From Nectonema munidae (lineage: Eukaryota > Nematomorpha > Nectonematoida > Nectonematidae), in assembly GCA_030549495.1 (NCBI GenBank), contig JAUIRK010000871.1, positions 124,001 to 188,000 of the forward strand: a stretch of 64,000 bases of DNA, written 5' to 3'. The notes beneath the pieces were generated by a model. It was not told the origin of the DNA. It searched no databases and was given only the letters and a program-made list of their open reading frames with translations. Both the position numbers and the translations under genes were made by a program. The stretch's first letter is position 1. Each line of letters starts with the position of its first letter. Below are positions 1 through 15,400 of the stretch, piece by piece.

Positions 1-367
1 CAATAAAAATATGAATAATCATTACTATTTTATTTAAAATTTGCAAATTTTTTTAACTCTTAAGTTTATAGTAAATTTAAAAAAGTAATACAAAAAAAGG
101 TTCAAAAGTGTATAGAAAAAGTTTTTTTTACATTTTTATTTAAAATCTGATTTTTGACTGAAAATCTTTATCCCGAAATCAGAATTCGGGTTGAAGTTTC
201 AACATCGGTATAATCACGCCAAAATTAGGATAGTTGACATGTATGTATCTAGCATTCATTTCATTTCTATGAAGGTTTAGGATGTGCCCAATTGGTATCT
301 GGGATTTAAATTTTTATGCTGTAATTTATTTAACCTTTTTTTTTATATAATTTTTTTCTTATTTTAG
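1..367. other. Intron sequence upstream of first visible exon
   Basis: AT-rich sequence with no open frame of note, ending in a pyrimidine-rich acceptor (ttttttcttattttag) at 367. Because the next exon begins in the middle of a DH domain, this is most simply the end of an intron whose 5' exon lies outside the window. Confidence 0.6.
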
Positions 368-490
368 TTTTGCGCAAATGGTGATGCTCTAAAAAAAGCT
401 TACAGTTTGTTCTGTTCAATTCACCCTCAATGTATTGCCTACTACAAAAGCCTACTTAAAGCTGATAAAGTTTTTTTAGCTTTTATACAA
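368..490 (+). CDS. RhoGEF exon: DH domain, middle
   Basis: Forty-one codons, phase 0 at both ends, starting FCANGDALKKAYSLFC and ending LAFIQ before a GTAATT donor. The pattern of a cysteine in an FC-x-x-H stretch followed by a YYKSLLKADK-like helix is that of Lbc-group DH domains (compare the known Y-x-x-L-L-x-x-D-K-R-F segment). Acceptor is attttag at 367. Confidence 0.82.
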
Positions 491-3400
491 GTAATTGATA
501 AATATAAATACTTGCATTTTGTGAACTTTTTATCCTTTATATCGGGTTCACTGCTAGATCAGTCATAACAGGACAATTGTGAAAATAAATTTGGTTTTCA
601 CAGAGTGACTGTAACATAAATGAAACCGTTTATCAGCTGATTCACTGAGGAACAGCCACAAAAACAATTTATGTAAAGTTCATTTTCTAAAGTAGTTTTT
701 GGTGTACAATTCCTAAAATGAAAAGCGTTTTTTCATTTTAGGCATAAATTTTCTGATAATCGGGGTTAAAATTTTAAATTTTTTTCTAAAATTTTGTTAT
801 TGTGTATAATGTGATCACACTATAATTCATTTTGATTTTACAGAATTTAATACAAAATTACTTGATAATAATTAAACCCTGAAAAATGCCTAGAGGACTT
901 TGTAAAACCTTTCTAAACAAATTTTGTTATATTTGTGGATGTTTTACAAGCAAAAAAATCAACTTAATCTTACTTCGACCATTCGAAAGCTGTATTATCT
1001 TTACTTCAAATGTAAAGTAAGAGATTAAGATAAAGTTTGGGCTCCTCATATATGTTGTAAGAGCTCTTCAAGCTTACTATTAAGATGGTTTAATGGAACG
1101 CAAAAACAGCTATCGTTTGGTATTTCCATGAATAGGAGGGAACCGCAAGATCACATAACAGACTTCTAATTTTGCTTAGTTACTCTATTATTATTATTTT
1201 GCTAAAAACATAAAACTTGGACGTTTGTTAACACGCGTTTTTTTAATTAAAATTTGTTCCACAGTGAATTAGCATTATTAGTAGGCCATTTAGTTTGGCT
1301 AATTTTTAAAATATTTTTCAGGTTTTTGCGTTTTTGTCACAACTGTGTTGTGCTTAGCATCCTTTTTATTTAAAGTTTTTAGACAGTATTTTGTAGCTGA
1401 ATGTTTAAATTTTATTGAAACATTTGCAAATAACAAAGATTTGATAATATTGAACATATCTCATTTTTCATTTGTATTTTTTTCAGGTTTGTAAGAATTA
1501 TTTGTTTTGTAATTTTTTTCCGAATAAGATACCTTTTGCAAAACTAGTGTAAAATTTTATAATTTATATTTCTTGATAAAATCTTTTAATTTTTTGAACA
1601 TCATCTTATCCTTGATAACAAGATTTATTTCTGTACAATTTTTATTACGTTTATTGTGAAAGTCTTGAAATCAATAAATCAGCATCATAAAGTACTAATT
1701 TATTCATTTAAACACGTTAAAATTTAGTAAATATTTTTGGACCTTTTTGATAATTATGTATTTTAAGGCCTTTCCAAGCAAGGCCGGCCCTAGTGTTCGC
1801 GGGGCCCTATGCAAAATGGATTGCGTGGGGCCCAGTGTGGGTAGGAAAAAAGATTAAAAGTGAGAAATAAGATTTTAAAAAAAGAAAACGGATTTGTTTT
1901 ATTACTTTTTCACTAACACAAAATGACGATCAAAGTAACTTTACTTTGCGAACCTTGCATTTAGCAAATTCTTACAATATATCATCAAAATGAAAAATGA
2001 GAAGCGCGGAGCCCACTGCGGCCTCATAGGTTGCAGTGGCCTAAGGCCGGCCCTCTTTCCAAGTATCATTCCTTAAAAAACTGTTAAACTTTTTAAACAA
2101 GCTTTTTAAACTGTCAAATTTAACTAATCAGGCAGCTCTCTTTCTAATGTTTGTATGTAAATTTTTTATTTGACTCAAAAATTTCATTGTAACATTCTGA
2201 AGATCAACTTTTACTCAGTTATCAAAGATCATAATTTTTTCCCTGGAAAAATGTATTCTTGCATCTTTTTCTACGTCTTTTCTTCTTTTGTGTGAGATTT
2301 ATTTTTTAATTAAATTAAATTAATTGGTTGTTTTAATAAAAATTTGTTTTCATTTAATTCAATACTGTTTATAGGAACTTTCTAGATTTCCTGTTTGCCG
2401 TAAGAAAGGTATTCCAGAATGCATACTGGCTGTAACTCAAAGAATAACAAAATACCCAATATTATTAGAATCTTTGTTAAAGAATTCAATCGGTAAAATT
2501 TTTTCCATTTTATACAACGTAATTTATTATTTAGTTAAAATATATGTTTTAACTAAATTTTATTATTGAAGATTCAAAGTAGATAAGACATCCGCTATCT
2601 GAATAGTTTCCTTATTTTGTTCTAAATGAAGTTTTAACAATTTTCTTCATTTTTTCCAACTTTTGACTTTGTCTTAACATATTTCAGTAGTTTATATGCT
2701 TTAGCATTTTATTGATATATTTTACTCTTTTTCAATAATCATTCATATTCATTTCATATACAAGTCATGTTTGATTGATTCAACTTCATTAGTTTTGGAT
2801 AAAAATTTTTTTTTTTGTAAATTTAAAATTTTGAACCAACTTAAAAATTTCGATTTAAAATTCAAAGAGTTTTTCATAAAAGCAAAGATAACATACATAC
2901 TCTTAGTGACTTTTATCAAAAATTGAGTTTTAAGAATTCAGATTAAGAAAAGCTGTAATTTTTCTCAAAAATTTCTATGCATGTGATTTAGTACATACTG
3001 GAGTAATTATCTTTCGAAACCACGAAATTTCTTCAAAAAATATAGCGGATTTTGTCGAGATGTGAAACGAAATTTCGTTGACCACTTACCGACTTAATTT
3101 GCTATCAGTATTTTCTAATCTATAAGTTTATACTATTTATTTAACTTAGTAATCAGAATTATAAAGTCTCTTTAAAATGGAATCAGGGAATCTCATTTTG
3201 TTGTCTATGAAATTTAGATACTGTTGTCGACGAAATCTTTATTTACTTCTATGAAAGAAAAATCTAAAAAAGATTTATATTTAAATTTTCCAGGAAAACA
3301 TCACTATAATTTCGTCCCAGCAAAGGTACTTAAAATGTAAAATTGGCGCATCAAATATAAAATTTCGACAAGCCTGATTTAATCTCTGATGCGGTAGCCA

Positions 3401-6400
3401 ACTCGTTATCTCGTACTGAATGTTATTATTCTAAGACTGAATACAATTATTATCTACTTTTCAAAAATTAAAAATAATATATTTTAAAAATCACTAAATA
3501 AATGTCCCAATTTTTATTTGTTTTTCAAATATTAATGTTTGATAACCTCAAGGAAAGTATACTTACTTGTAAATTATACAATTTTAGGATCTTCTTGTTC
3601 CAGTTCTGAAATAAAAAAAATTGAACAAGCTTTAGATGGTGTAAAGCGAATTTTAACGAGTGTTGACGAAGCCATAGCCAGATCCCAATTAAAAGATCGT
3701 TTGCAACACATTTATAATAATATGGATGCCAAAGCATTTATCATTTTCAATAACCAAAAGTTTAAAGTAATTTCGATTTGAAATTAAAATATTAATTATT
3801 TTTACCATTTAAATTCTTTTTTATGTTTATGTTTCCTAGAAACAAGATTTGATAAGCGAGGAAACTAGATTACTGCTAGAAATGGTGGTGGATCTTAAAG
3901 CTTCGCGTGGAAATAAATTCATCGAAGTTACGATACTCGTACTGAACACTTATGTTCTGTTTATCCAAGAAAGCAACTTCAAATTTAATTTTATTTCACT
4001 GGATTCCAAAGTAAGAAAATGACAATTTATCAACTATACTTTGATATTAAAAGTTAATACAAAAGTAATGTGTTCTTAATATACAGTGTAATATGAGATT
4101 AAGGGTCTTGAGCTATCTTTGTTATACTATGATAATTCTCTAGACTCGAAAAATAAATATAAACAAGTAATTATGGGGTAAAAGTCCTATTATTTAAATC
4201 AACAATTTGAAAGATTCTTTTAAATAGAATTTGTAGTGTGTATATTTTTGCGATGTGAAACTTAGGGTAACTAACTAAATATATACAAAATTGCCAATAT
4301 CAGATATAATTCCGTCTGCTTGTTGTCCAATGAACATAACGGATGAATTTTCTATTTTATAAAAATGACAGAAGTTTTTATTTTATTCTAAAAAGTTTAC
4401 TTCATGCATTTATTTAGCTTATCTATACTTTGAGTGTAATAATTAAGTTACCATTTTTTTAATATATGTACCAAATTTCTTCTAAAAGTAGCTATCACAG
4501 AAATAGTTCAAATATTTCTTCTTACTACTGTAAAAGTTTAATATCACGGTTATGCAATTATATTTCACTAAGATTTTTTTATTTTCTTATTTTTTTATGT
4601 AACTATTTTTCCTGTTATATTTTACTACCACAAAAATTAAAGTTAAATTTTTTTAATAAGATTCTCATAAAGTTTATATCTAATATGTTTTAAAACATAC
4701 TCAAACAGTTGTTTACATGTGTTTCAATAGAAATCCAAATCATAATACAATCGACTATCACGAATTCGGAATGCTTGGGATTTGGGTTTTCCTTCCCGTT
4801 TAGTTTTTTTTATTATTAAAAAATTCACACTTTGCATGCTCGATTTCTCTCGCTATAAACTTGACTGGAACTAATATTCAATGTCAGATGTTAGTTTAAT
4901 ACTAAAAGTACAACGAACGATTTATTTTAATTTCAGATATTTTAGGTAATTTTCAGATGTACTGATTCTACTGGGTGTAGACAATTTTTGAACATTTTCT
5001 TTGAACTTATTGTTTTATGTGCTTTGGGTGTTTCTCTGATTAGTATTACTTGCAAGATATAAAGACTCATTAGTTCTTTTTCATTTATGAAACTTTTATT
5101 TTATAAACCTTCAAGAAGCTCAGTTGGTAATTAAATCAATCATTCAATAATTTTACTAAATTAAAGATTTTAGGAATAATCAAAGCGCGGATGAAGGTCC
5201 GAATTATTGATTCCCGGATTACAGGTAGTCAACTGTAGTTAGTTAGGAATTGTTTGTGGCGTTCGCACCCATCCTTACAGATATCATGGTCCCCAAAAAT
5301 GCGGAGTCCAGGATCTATCTGGACTTTCCAGCCCAATAAAAATCTAAGAACGGCCCTTGTACTACTGCATAACTATACCTTGATATATATTATTTTACAA
5401 GAATGTTTCAAATATATGAATCTAGCTAACTGAACGATACTATCCTAACTATACTATATCCTACCATGTATGTATTATATGAAATTTATTTATAAAATAT
5501 ATATATATAAATAGGCCTGTTTTTTAAATGTATTAGGATATTTCTCTGCTCCTAACCGTATTTTATTATTGCCTAACATTTTTTGCTTCTTAGAAGTCTG
5601 TGATATTGTTGCAAAACTGCTTGGTTAGAGAAAAGGCTTCAGGTGGATATGGCCTTTATATTTTAAATTATCAAGATGATCACCCAGAAATGTATGAAAT
5701 TGTATGTAGGACTTCTTCAGAAAAAATAAAATTGGTTCAAACGTTACGATCTGCAATTATTGATTACTCATTCTTCCAAAACAGCAATATACAACACGAA
5801 GGATGGAATAAACTCAATACTCCAGCAATTTCCCCACTACCCACTGAAAAGAACCAAACAGAACAAGATTCTGAAATTTCTAAGGACTCTAGTCTTCTTA
5901 AAAAAGCTTTAACTACATCTGCATCCATCCACGAAAAAACATTTCAAGAAGGTATACGCTCTTTGCCTAATAAGAATACGTTGTTGTCACACTGATCTAA
6001 ATAATAGGCCAAAACCAGTGGTCTTACATTGGCTTGCTGGTGTTCAGACTATAGTTTATAGTTAGATAAATTAGTAAGCCAGTTAGTCTGTAGTTAGATG
6101 AATTAAGGGTCTCTGTTTTTTGTACATGCATCGGTATAAATCGACGGTTCACAACTTTTTTGTATATGTGTTCGACAAAAACTTGTACCCGATGATAATG
6201 CTCACATTGGTATCTGATAAAATTTAGGAGTTTCAGCTCGATTTTTTTTTAAGTATTTTAAATAATGAAAAAATAAGATCACCTTTCATAAGCATGTGAA
6301 ATGCCCCTTCTTTTGGCGAATCGAGAATAAAGAGCACGTGCGCTGTTAAAATACTCAAAATTTTAAAATGCCGGAGTCCCACATTTTAGGTATTTGGAGA

Positions 6401-9400
6401 CGGGGTCGTTGTTGGATATTTTTCCTCCCACTCCACAATCCTGTTTACAATATTTTATATTTTACTCTGTGTTAAAGTTCTTTTGTATAAGATTTAAAAC
6501 CAAGTATTCTTTGAAATGAAGTATACTGTTTAAAAAATACTGTTATAGATCAAGAGAATAATCAAAAATGTTTAATTTGTACGCGCTATTTTGAGAAAAA
6601 CAATATTTTTTATTTATCATAACTTTTTACTAACTAAAAAATTTATTATTTTTAAAAAGTGTCTAAATTTGAGGTTTTTCTGAAGTTCAAATATTGGACA
6701 TAAAACCAAAAAGTCGTGGATTTTTATACAATCATTTAAAGGAGTTGGGCCGGATAATTGGATAATTTTTTATAACAAAGCTTTTTATAGTCAGAGGATA
6801 AATTAAAATTGAAAATATTTTAATTAAAATCTATGCGTCCCCACTTTGGTCACCGCTGGTAACTAAAACAACAAATAATAATTTGCAAAAGTTTATATAA
6901 TAAAAAATTGTATTTTTTTATTGATTTATTTTTCAAAGGTGATTTTTTCCTCGTGTGAGGCTTAACTTAATTATTTTTTATTGATTTATTCTAATATATA
7001 TTTCAGAAAAATAAGGAAAATGAAAATAAGACATATGTAAATAAGATAGGTAAATGTTTTAACGAGTATGCTTTAATTAATACTGAATAAAATAGAAAGC
7101 AGCAAATATATGCTTGTAATTTTAGCATTTATCATCGCTCTTTATTTTTCAGAGGTCTTTAATCTTTCTCAAATGCGTCGAGTGTTCACTCACTTTCTCC
7201 ATAAACATATTTTTTTAGTTTCATATTAAATTAAAATATGTAATTAATTAAATTCCTTGATATACAAGCAACTCACGCAATCACTTGTGTCTTTTCTTAT
7301 TATAATAAGTTAACTAAATCGTTTATGATAAAAAAAAACAGAAAGATCAAACCATCACAATCCTGAGATATTTTTAATTCCGAATTTATTATTTAGAGTT
7401 TTTTTGTCTCAATTTTTTACTTTATTTTTATAGCTTGCTTAAGAAATGAAATGCTACAAAAGTTATCCAAAACTAAAGTTTTGGCAAAAAAATTGAATTC
7501 AAAAAACGATGAAATACAGGCACTTTTGGATGAAAAATTATCATACTTGATAGATTTAGTCCATTCTCTCGCCGAATTTGCTGAAGCCTACAATAATTTA
7601 TTTTACAAAAAAGATAGTGATTCAAAAGATATGAAAAGACGTAAAAATTCAGACACTTCTAAAAAAGAACTATTTCTCGATTCTGAAATCATGACTAAGC
7701 TAAAGTCTTTGGAGAACTTGACAGATTTTTTTGATCACCTGAATAATTGTAAGATCTATTTTGAACATATCTTTATTAAAATTTATTTTTATTCATTTTA
7801 TACTGCACTAACTATAGCAGGGCCGGGTTTACTTCGATTGGAGCCCTTAAAATTCTTTCTTATACACTTATATATATACTCTATGCTAAAGTTTGTAAGG
7901 AAAGTACTGTCTTAATCCTAGATAAGAGCACACGGATTTGTACAAATGCTAATTCACTAGGAATGGGTTAAGAAGGAAACAAATGTTATGGTTGATGACA
8001 AAAAACGAGTACAATGAACTGGAGAAAATTGAATTAAATGGCGTTTGAAAGAACTATCAATTGAATAAACAACACACGTTAATGCTCACCATCGAATACC
8101 AAGAAGCCAGCAAAAAATATGCAATCAAGGATTTCCAAAACAACTTTTATATTTCCCTATGGAATATCGATCCATGATTTTGTTTGTACCGAGTAAATAT
8201 AAAAGGTCGGATTCAATGCATAATAATGAAAGTAAGTTCAATTTAGATTGCTGTAGAGGTGATCTTAGAGATTCTCCACTCTAAAAAAGATAGATGTAAA
8301 TTAATTTTGAGAATTTTTTAATAATATACCTGGTGTGAGTGGAGGAGGGTAAATTTTCACTCTCTAGTTTTTGCTTTTTTTTTTTAGAAAAAAATGAATC
8401 AATTTTTCTTTATCAGTTCTTCATTTAAAACAGATGATTATTAAGTTAAAAATCTTAAACAATTATAATATAATTTTTATTCAAAATATTTAGTATATAT
8501 ATACTAAACTACTCAGATAAATAATATAAAATTTCTTACGTTAAACAAAATAATAAATAAGGTTTTAATCAAAAATGTCCATTACTTTTTAATTTATTAT
8601 ATTGGTATATTTAAAATAAACAATATGTTAAAATTTTTATTTTTAAATGTATGTTATTTTTGGAATGCAAAAATATTTTTAATTTTTTTTTTTAAGAAAA
8701 GATTTTTTTGTTAATTTGGTTTTCACTATACAATATCTTATAAAGAATTAACTGCTGGAAATATTAAAAATTTGTTTAGTGACGATTCAAAAATGCTAAA
8801 TGATAATCAAAAAATTTTTTAATTTATACTTTAACGGGGGGGGGGGGGGAGCCCCATAGGTAAATACGTTTTGGTGAAGATAACAATATTCTAAAAATTT
8901 AAAAAAAATAAATGGAAATGAACGAGCGTAAACCAAAAATAGTACACGTTTATGAGGTTGTTGTATTAGTAGAAAAATTTTCTGTTGTTGACTATAAAAA
9001 TTGTAATGGTTTTGAAGAGTGTGATATTGAACAAAATCTAGGTGAATAATTAAACGCATCCTAAAATGAAACAGTTTTTAGCCGTATAAGCTGGATATCT
9101 TATTAGCTACCTAAAGGTCAAATATATAGCCTTTTCACACGTATGAGTTGTAGTTTTAACTCGCGATTTTACAGCATAATGTATTTAGCATATTTAAATA
9201 CAGTGAAACCGTGAATATCCAAATATGGGTATCCGAACAACTGGTTTGTCCACCCAAAGGAAGAAAGAAGGAAAGAAATTTCCGCGTATGCGAACAATTT
9301 TTTTGTCTCCGAATAAATATCTATAGAACTAAATATTATATACGTACATATTTTAGCTATAACTTAGAATTGTTTTATAAAGTGCATAATTTTTCCTGGA

Positions 9401-12400
9401 ATAGACTATATAAAGGTTCATATGTAGTAATTCGACTCATATTTGCAATTAGAGGTTAAAAATCATAAAATGATGAATAAAAGATGGAGAGAGGGCTTCG
9501 TTATGGAAAAAATCCTACCAATTTTTCATTTCATGTGATAAAAATGAGATGAAAAAATTAAAAAGTGAATTTCTTTTTCAGTAATTTCTTCAAATTTGCC
9601 GTATCCTCAATCACTAAGCATTGCTAGAACAACTTCGAACGCAGTTGACAAGTACTTTAGCCGAAAACCAGTGAAGTTTATTGCTCCAAAAAGAGCGGAA
9701 ACTTTTGGTGGATTTGAAAGTAATAACGCTTACTTCATCTCAAATAATAACTTTTCATCGCCAACAACAACATGCAGTAGTCTTCAAACAAAAATCAGTC
9801 GATCACTCTTTTCTAACTCACAACTTTCCAAATCTAAGAAAAATGAAGTACTTTACTTTTAAACCCATTTGATCCCGCAGCGATATTTATATGGCGCAGA
9901 CCATTTCTTGATTTTATGTTAAGTTGCTTAACGCCGTCTTTTATGGGATCAAATGGGTTAACTCAACCTTGAAATAAGTCCTTCATTTTCTTTTTTATTT
10001 AGGTTAGTCAAAAACAATACCTTAGTGCAAATTATCAAATCAAGAAAGAAAATGATTCAGCTGTTCCTTCCAGAAAGAATAGCCTTAATAATGGTCACAT
10101 TGAAAAGAACCTCTCTGATTCTGCCTACTCAGAAATCAGTGTTGCCAATAGCGAAACTCTGCACCCATTTGCACACCCCCCTTTCCTCTCATCTTCCACA
10201 CTGTCTTTGACGCTGACTCATAACAATACCAGCGCAACCTCATCATCGACTTGCAGTTATACACAACCCCTGGATACTCTTTCTACCTTGGGCACAGATT
10301 GCGAGAGCATATCCAACCCTTTCAACTTGTCCTGCCAGTCCAATACTTTTTTTGTTAACGTGATTAAGCAAATTTTGTGCAAGTGCATGCAGTTGACTTC
10401 TGTTATTTCTGACTTTGAAAAGAAAGCTTGTAGCAATGAAGTTACAGCCAAAGATACCTTTTCAGAGTAATATTTCGCTTACAAATTTTTCATTGTAGGA
10501 TATTACTTTTGTAGCCACGTTCGCAATTTGCCAAGCGAAAGATTACAGCGGGTTAAAGTGACATCTTTAAAAATTAGGCATTTAATATGTCCCTTCACAA
10601 CAGTAACAAGGTTTTCTTCAGGGGGCTTTAGGAACGTAGTATATCACGGAATTTTTTCACTTTTCACTGGTTCTCATATCTTCGCTAAAATTGCTGTACT
10701 CGTTTATTTCTACATATCAAAGTCAGGATGATATGAACAAAAATTTTGATCATCAGTAGTTTGGATTTTTAAGTCTGTAATGAATAATTGATATATATTT
10801 TTTAAAACAAAGCAATAATATTGTTATACATATACATTATTATACATATATTATACATGATATTGTTTACACTGATCACTTAATTTCAGAATGCACAAAG
10901 AAAAAGACTACTACCAAGTGGTGCACCTTTGATAAAATTCTGGAACACCTTCCTTTGGGTGAGGAACTTCCTACTGTCTCTAGATTAACTGTTAAGTTAA
11001 CCTGTAAAACTATTATGCCATAAAGCAACAAATATTCGGGGCACTCATTTGTAAATTCTAGGATAGGAACAATTTATAATGAACTTCATGCGCCTAATAC
11101 ATCTATGTATATAGAAGAATGAGGATAGAAAGTATAAAAAATGAAAGCAACAAAAAGTGGGTTAATTACGATATGGCTATTTACTGTGGATAATGAGTTT
11201 ATTTGTACATTTTTACTCGTATTTGCATGGATTGATCGAAAGACATTCAATGGGAAGACAAATGTTGAGCGGTACTCTTTAATGCCCGATGCACCTTTTT
11301 AGGTGCATTTAAAAAAACGTATATTTTTTACCATATAATTTTTTTATTTTCTAAACAAATTCTTTTTAATAAATTTTATCAAATTCTTTCTATATTTTTC
11401 ACCAAATTTTTCAACATGTCTATTTTTTACTCCTTATTTAAAAAAAGGTTTATAATAATGCAGTTCTCTCAAACTCTATCCTATTCTTTAATAATTAAAT
11501 ATGTTGAGGTCTAAACTATATGTGACTACCTAAAATATTAGATTTTAAAGGTTATTTTAGGAAAAAATTTGTTTTCTAAATGCACCTTTTTAGGTCCACT
11601 GGACACAAAAGATGTATCTCTAAACAAGTATTTTTAAGCTTCCATAGAGTAATTATTGAATTTCTATTGTAACCATTAATTCTATTCAAATATAAAATTC
11701 GTTAAAAATAAATTATTAAAATCTAATTTTCTTAAAAAATTGAAGAATTTGGATTTGACATTCCTGTATAATAATAATACTTTAGTGAAATTTGAGTTTT
11801 ATATCAAAAACTAATTATTATATTTGTTAAATCTTGATATTTAGATAATCAAGTAAAAAATTAATTGTAAATATCAACGATATTATTATCGTTCTTGAAA
11901 GCAAAAATTTTTCTTCGATATTAGTTATTCTGAATCCTCCAGAAAATGATGATGGTGATAGCGCTGACGAATATCAGGTTCCGTTTGTTGAAATTCTTCC
12001 ACGTTGATTCAAACGTTAGAAGGAAATCAAATCAGACTTCGAGAAAAAAGTCAAGAAAATTCACGAAAACAAAATGGTGAAAGAATTTGGAAGAGAGGAA
12101 AATCAGTGGTTTCGGTTAATTCGGAGGAAATTTTAACTGATTTTTTGATGAGGAATTTTATGATATTCTTATATGTCAAAAACGTATGCGGAGTTTAAAA
12201 CTCGTAACAATTTTCGACTCAAGATTTCTATTCAAGAAACAGAACGTACTGAGACTATAGAGCAGACTGTCAATACATTGCAATAATGAATTCTGTCTCT
12301 CGAACAGTTCTGAAGAAATTTTAGCGCATTTTCATTTAACTCTAGTTTAGATAAAAAAATAATTTTGCAAAAGTTCAGCCAATCGTTGATATATTAAATT

Positions 12401-15400
12401 AAAAATTTCTGAAATATTATGAAAAAAATTTCTGAATTTATGAAAAATTCGTGAATACAAAATTTTAATAGATGAGTTCAGTGTTTCCTAATTTGGCAGG
12501 CATTCTGCTAAACAATTGGTCAAAAGAAATCCAATCAGAGAGAGTTTCAAAGTATAGACAGTAGCTTTTAATTCAAGCTATATTGTTTAAGCACATCCGT
12601 ATCATGGAAAAAGTGCAACTTTTGAAAAAACTTGGTTTAGGAGGTTCCTTTGTCTTGAATTTTTTACAAAAGTTCTCTGAAGCAGAACATGAACTTTTTT
12701 CGATAATTATTTTATATCAATCCGTGTATTAGAGAAATTAAAAAGTATGAAAACTTGTGGTTTATAAGAGCAGACAAAATTGAGTATCGTTCTTTGTTTT
12801 CTGATTTTAATAAAGAGAACGAGAATCTTTTGTTCATATGAAAGAACAAGAATGTGGAATTAATTTTTTTGCTGGAAAGATAGCAGTGCCGTATACTTGC
12901 CATCCCCTAATTTCTCTGTGTATCCTTTGAAAAAAGTAAAGTCTTGGTCTTAAAAAATATAATAAACATTGATTAACCTTTTGTAACTAGTTAATGCAAC
13001 AAATATATGGGCAGTGTAGACAGAGCAAATCAAAATATTGAAAATGGAGGTGGTCTGTATTTGCTTTTTACTTTCAAGCAACTATTCAAAATTACTGGAT
13101 CTTATATATAAAAACAAAAAGTTATTAAGATTCCCGCTCTTATCAATTCGCCTTTGTTAGAGAAATTGTTCGAGTTACTTTTTCCCTGTATTGATAAAAA
13201 AAATAAATTCTAATAATATTATAAAATAAATAAAATATGCAAATGTATTGAAGTGCTTTTTTAAAAAAATAAATCTTAACCAGTTTTGTCAAAAGACGCC
13301 TTTTTTATAGGAAAAAAATTATGAAATTAGTCTAGTAAAATTTAGTCATTATTAATCATATTATTCATATAAAGAAAACCGTTTTTTTCAAAACTGCCTA
13401 TAACTTATTTCTTTTCTTTTTTTAATGATCTTTTTATTTAAAAATTCTAATAATATATTTTTGAAAAAGGGATGAATATGTATGCATTCGTCCCAGGTTC
13501 CCCTAAAATGGCGCATTTTATGTATTGATCATTTTTAAGGACTAGGTTAACATTTTTCATTAATTCTTTTTTATTTGATGAAGAAAATACGCGATTAGCA
13601 GGAAAAAAATTTAGATTTAAAAACTATTTAAACACTTGCTTGCTTGTTCATTCTAACTTAGTTACTATGCACTCTTGAAGATACCAGTTTTGTTAAAAAG
13701 AAATGTACAGAATCAAATTTGTTACTAATTTTTAATACTTTTTTAAACTTTAGAATGTTTAATTGCCTATGATGGTAAATAAACCTTTAAAAACCCTAGA
13801 AAATAGGGATTCTTTTTAGTTTTTCTAGTTACTGTAACCTATACTCAAAAGTTTCCCACCTTATGTAAATTGCTAACATCTATAATACGAGTCTTCGAAT
13901 TACCAAATGTTTATTATGCTTAAGAGTTTTAAAATACAAATTAATAAGATGATTTATACATTTTTTGAAGTAGTTCAAATATTTGGAGCAAGAAATTAGA
14001 AGAATTGCGTAACTTACAAGAATCGATAAGTCGGGATAAAGATCAGATGAAAAGAGATTTATCAGCAGAAAAAGCTGCATTGGATGCGCAGCGAAAGGAA
14101 ATAGAACAGTCGAAGGCGGAACTAATGAAGTTTCAAGTAACTTTTAAACGTTATTCAATCATTATATGTTCATAAAAATATTTTTCACAGGAGAGAATTA
14201 ATGCTGATTATGCGTTGATGGAGGCGCAGAAGACAAACATTCAAAAGTATTGGGCGTTCCTGTCTTCAGAGAATTATCAAAACTCAAAGGGCATGGCCTC
14301 AATTTCAACCAACGAAATAAATAAACTGAGCGATGACGTTGACTATGAAAGCATTGGCGTCGACTCTCCAACCTACTCCACTATTTATCACTCTCGCAGC
14401 AAATCCTTTGAAGGCCTTAAATCGCAGAACTCGGTGCTATCTTTGAATGAAATAGAGAATACAACACCCCTGCCAAAGATTGCGCACATTCAAAAAAACA
14501 GTAATGATAGTCGTCAACAACTTCCTTTTCATTTGCTAAGTGCTACAAATGAGTACAAGTTCAAGATTCGACCCTCAAACTTCATAGATCATTACACTCT
14601 CCTTCAATCTAAAAATCCTATGACTACTTGTGATAAGCAGAACAAGCTGAAGAGTGTATCTAAATTGCCATCATTAAACCAAACATCATTTACTTCTGGA
14701 AATTCAGCTGCCTACGTTAAAAACAAAAATAAATCTCTCTCCTCCTTCTACGAGTCACTAAACACACAAAAAGGTATTGTTGATTTTGCTCTTGTTTAGA
14801 AATAGATGCTACACTTTCAAACAAATTTATTCTCAAGCGTTTATAAAGCTTTTTGAAATTTACTTTATTCTACTCATGCATTTCAATTCATTATATTAAC
14901 CCAATAAAGAGCGATTTAAAATGGGAGAATTGTTTTAATAAAGTAGCAACAAAATTACTAAAATCATAAGTTTAAAATGATAAATGAACGTATTTAATAT
15001 TCGACAAGCGCAAAATCTGTTAAATGATACTGCCAAAAGATATATATTTCTTACTTAGAATGTTTTGTAGTATATGAATGTAAAATAAAATGTGAGAATA
15101 TTTTTTACTGCCAAAACGAAGAAGGGGCTGCATCTTCCCTGATGCAGGGTTCATTTTTGTAAAATTAAATATAAACGTTTATATAGAGTTATTTCATGTT
15201 CGCTAAACGTTTAATTAAATCTTGTAAGAGTCATCTAACTTATTTCCTTGAAAAATGTCCTTCTCGAAAGAGCAGCCAAGAGATGAAAATGTAAAGAAAA
15301 GAGATCCCTTCGTCTCAAAAAGACGTCGCGTAGTGTTGTTGAGGTGTATATAAATAAAAGGTATTAAGGTAATATCTATAGATTTTTACTGTTTTTTGGG

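Noticed and set aside
3525-3737. Open frames on the minus strand opposite RhoGEF exons (for example 3525-3737, 10257-10451, 21108-21350)
   Set aside because: They mirror real exons on the other strand and have no recognisable motif.
4466-4693. 75-codon open frame within a RhoGEF intron
   Set aside because: Low-complexity Ser/Phe/Tyr sequence as expected from AT-rich DNA; no splice signals of note.
10891-10975. Candidate RhoGEF exon (NAQRKRLLPSGAPLIKFW) with a plausible acceptor ttaatttcag and donor GTGAGG
   Set aside because: Its phase does not fit the exon before it (ending 10466 with two spare bases) or the one after, whereas direct joining of 10466 to 13974 is in phase and reads well.
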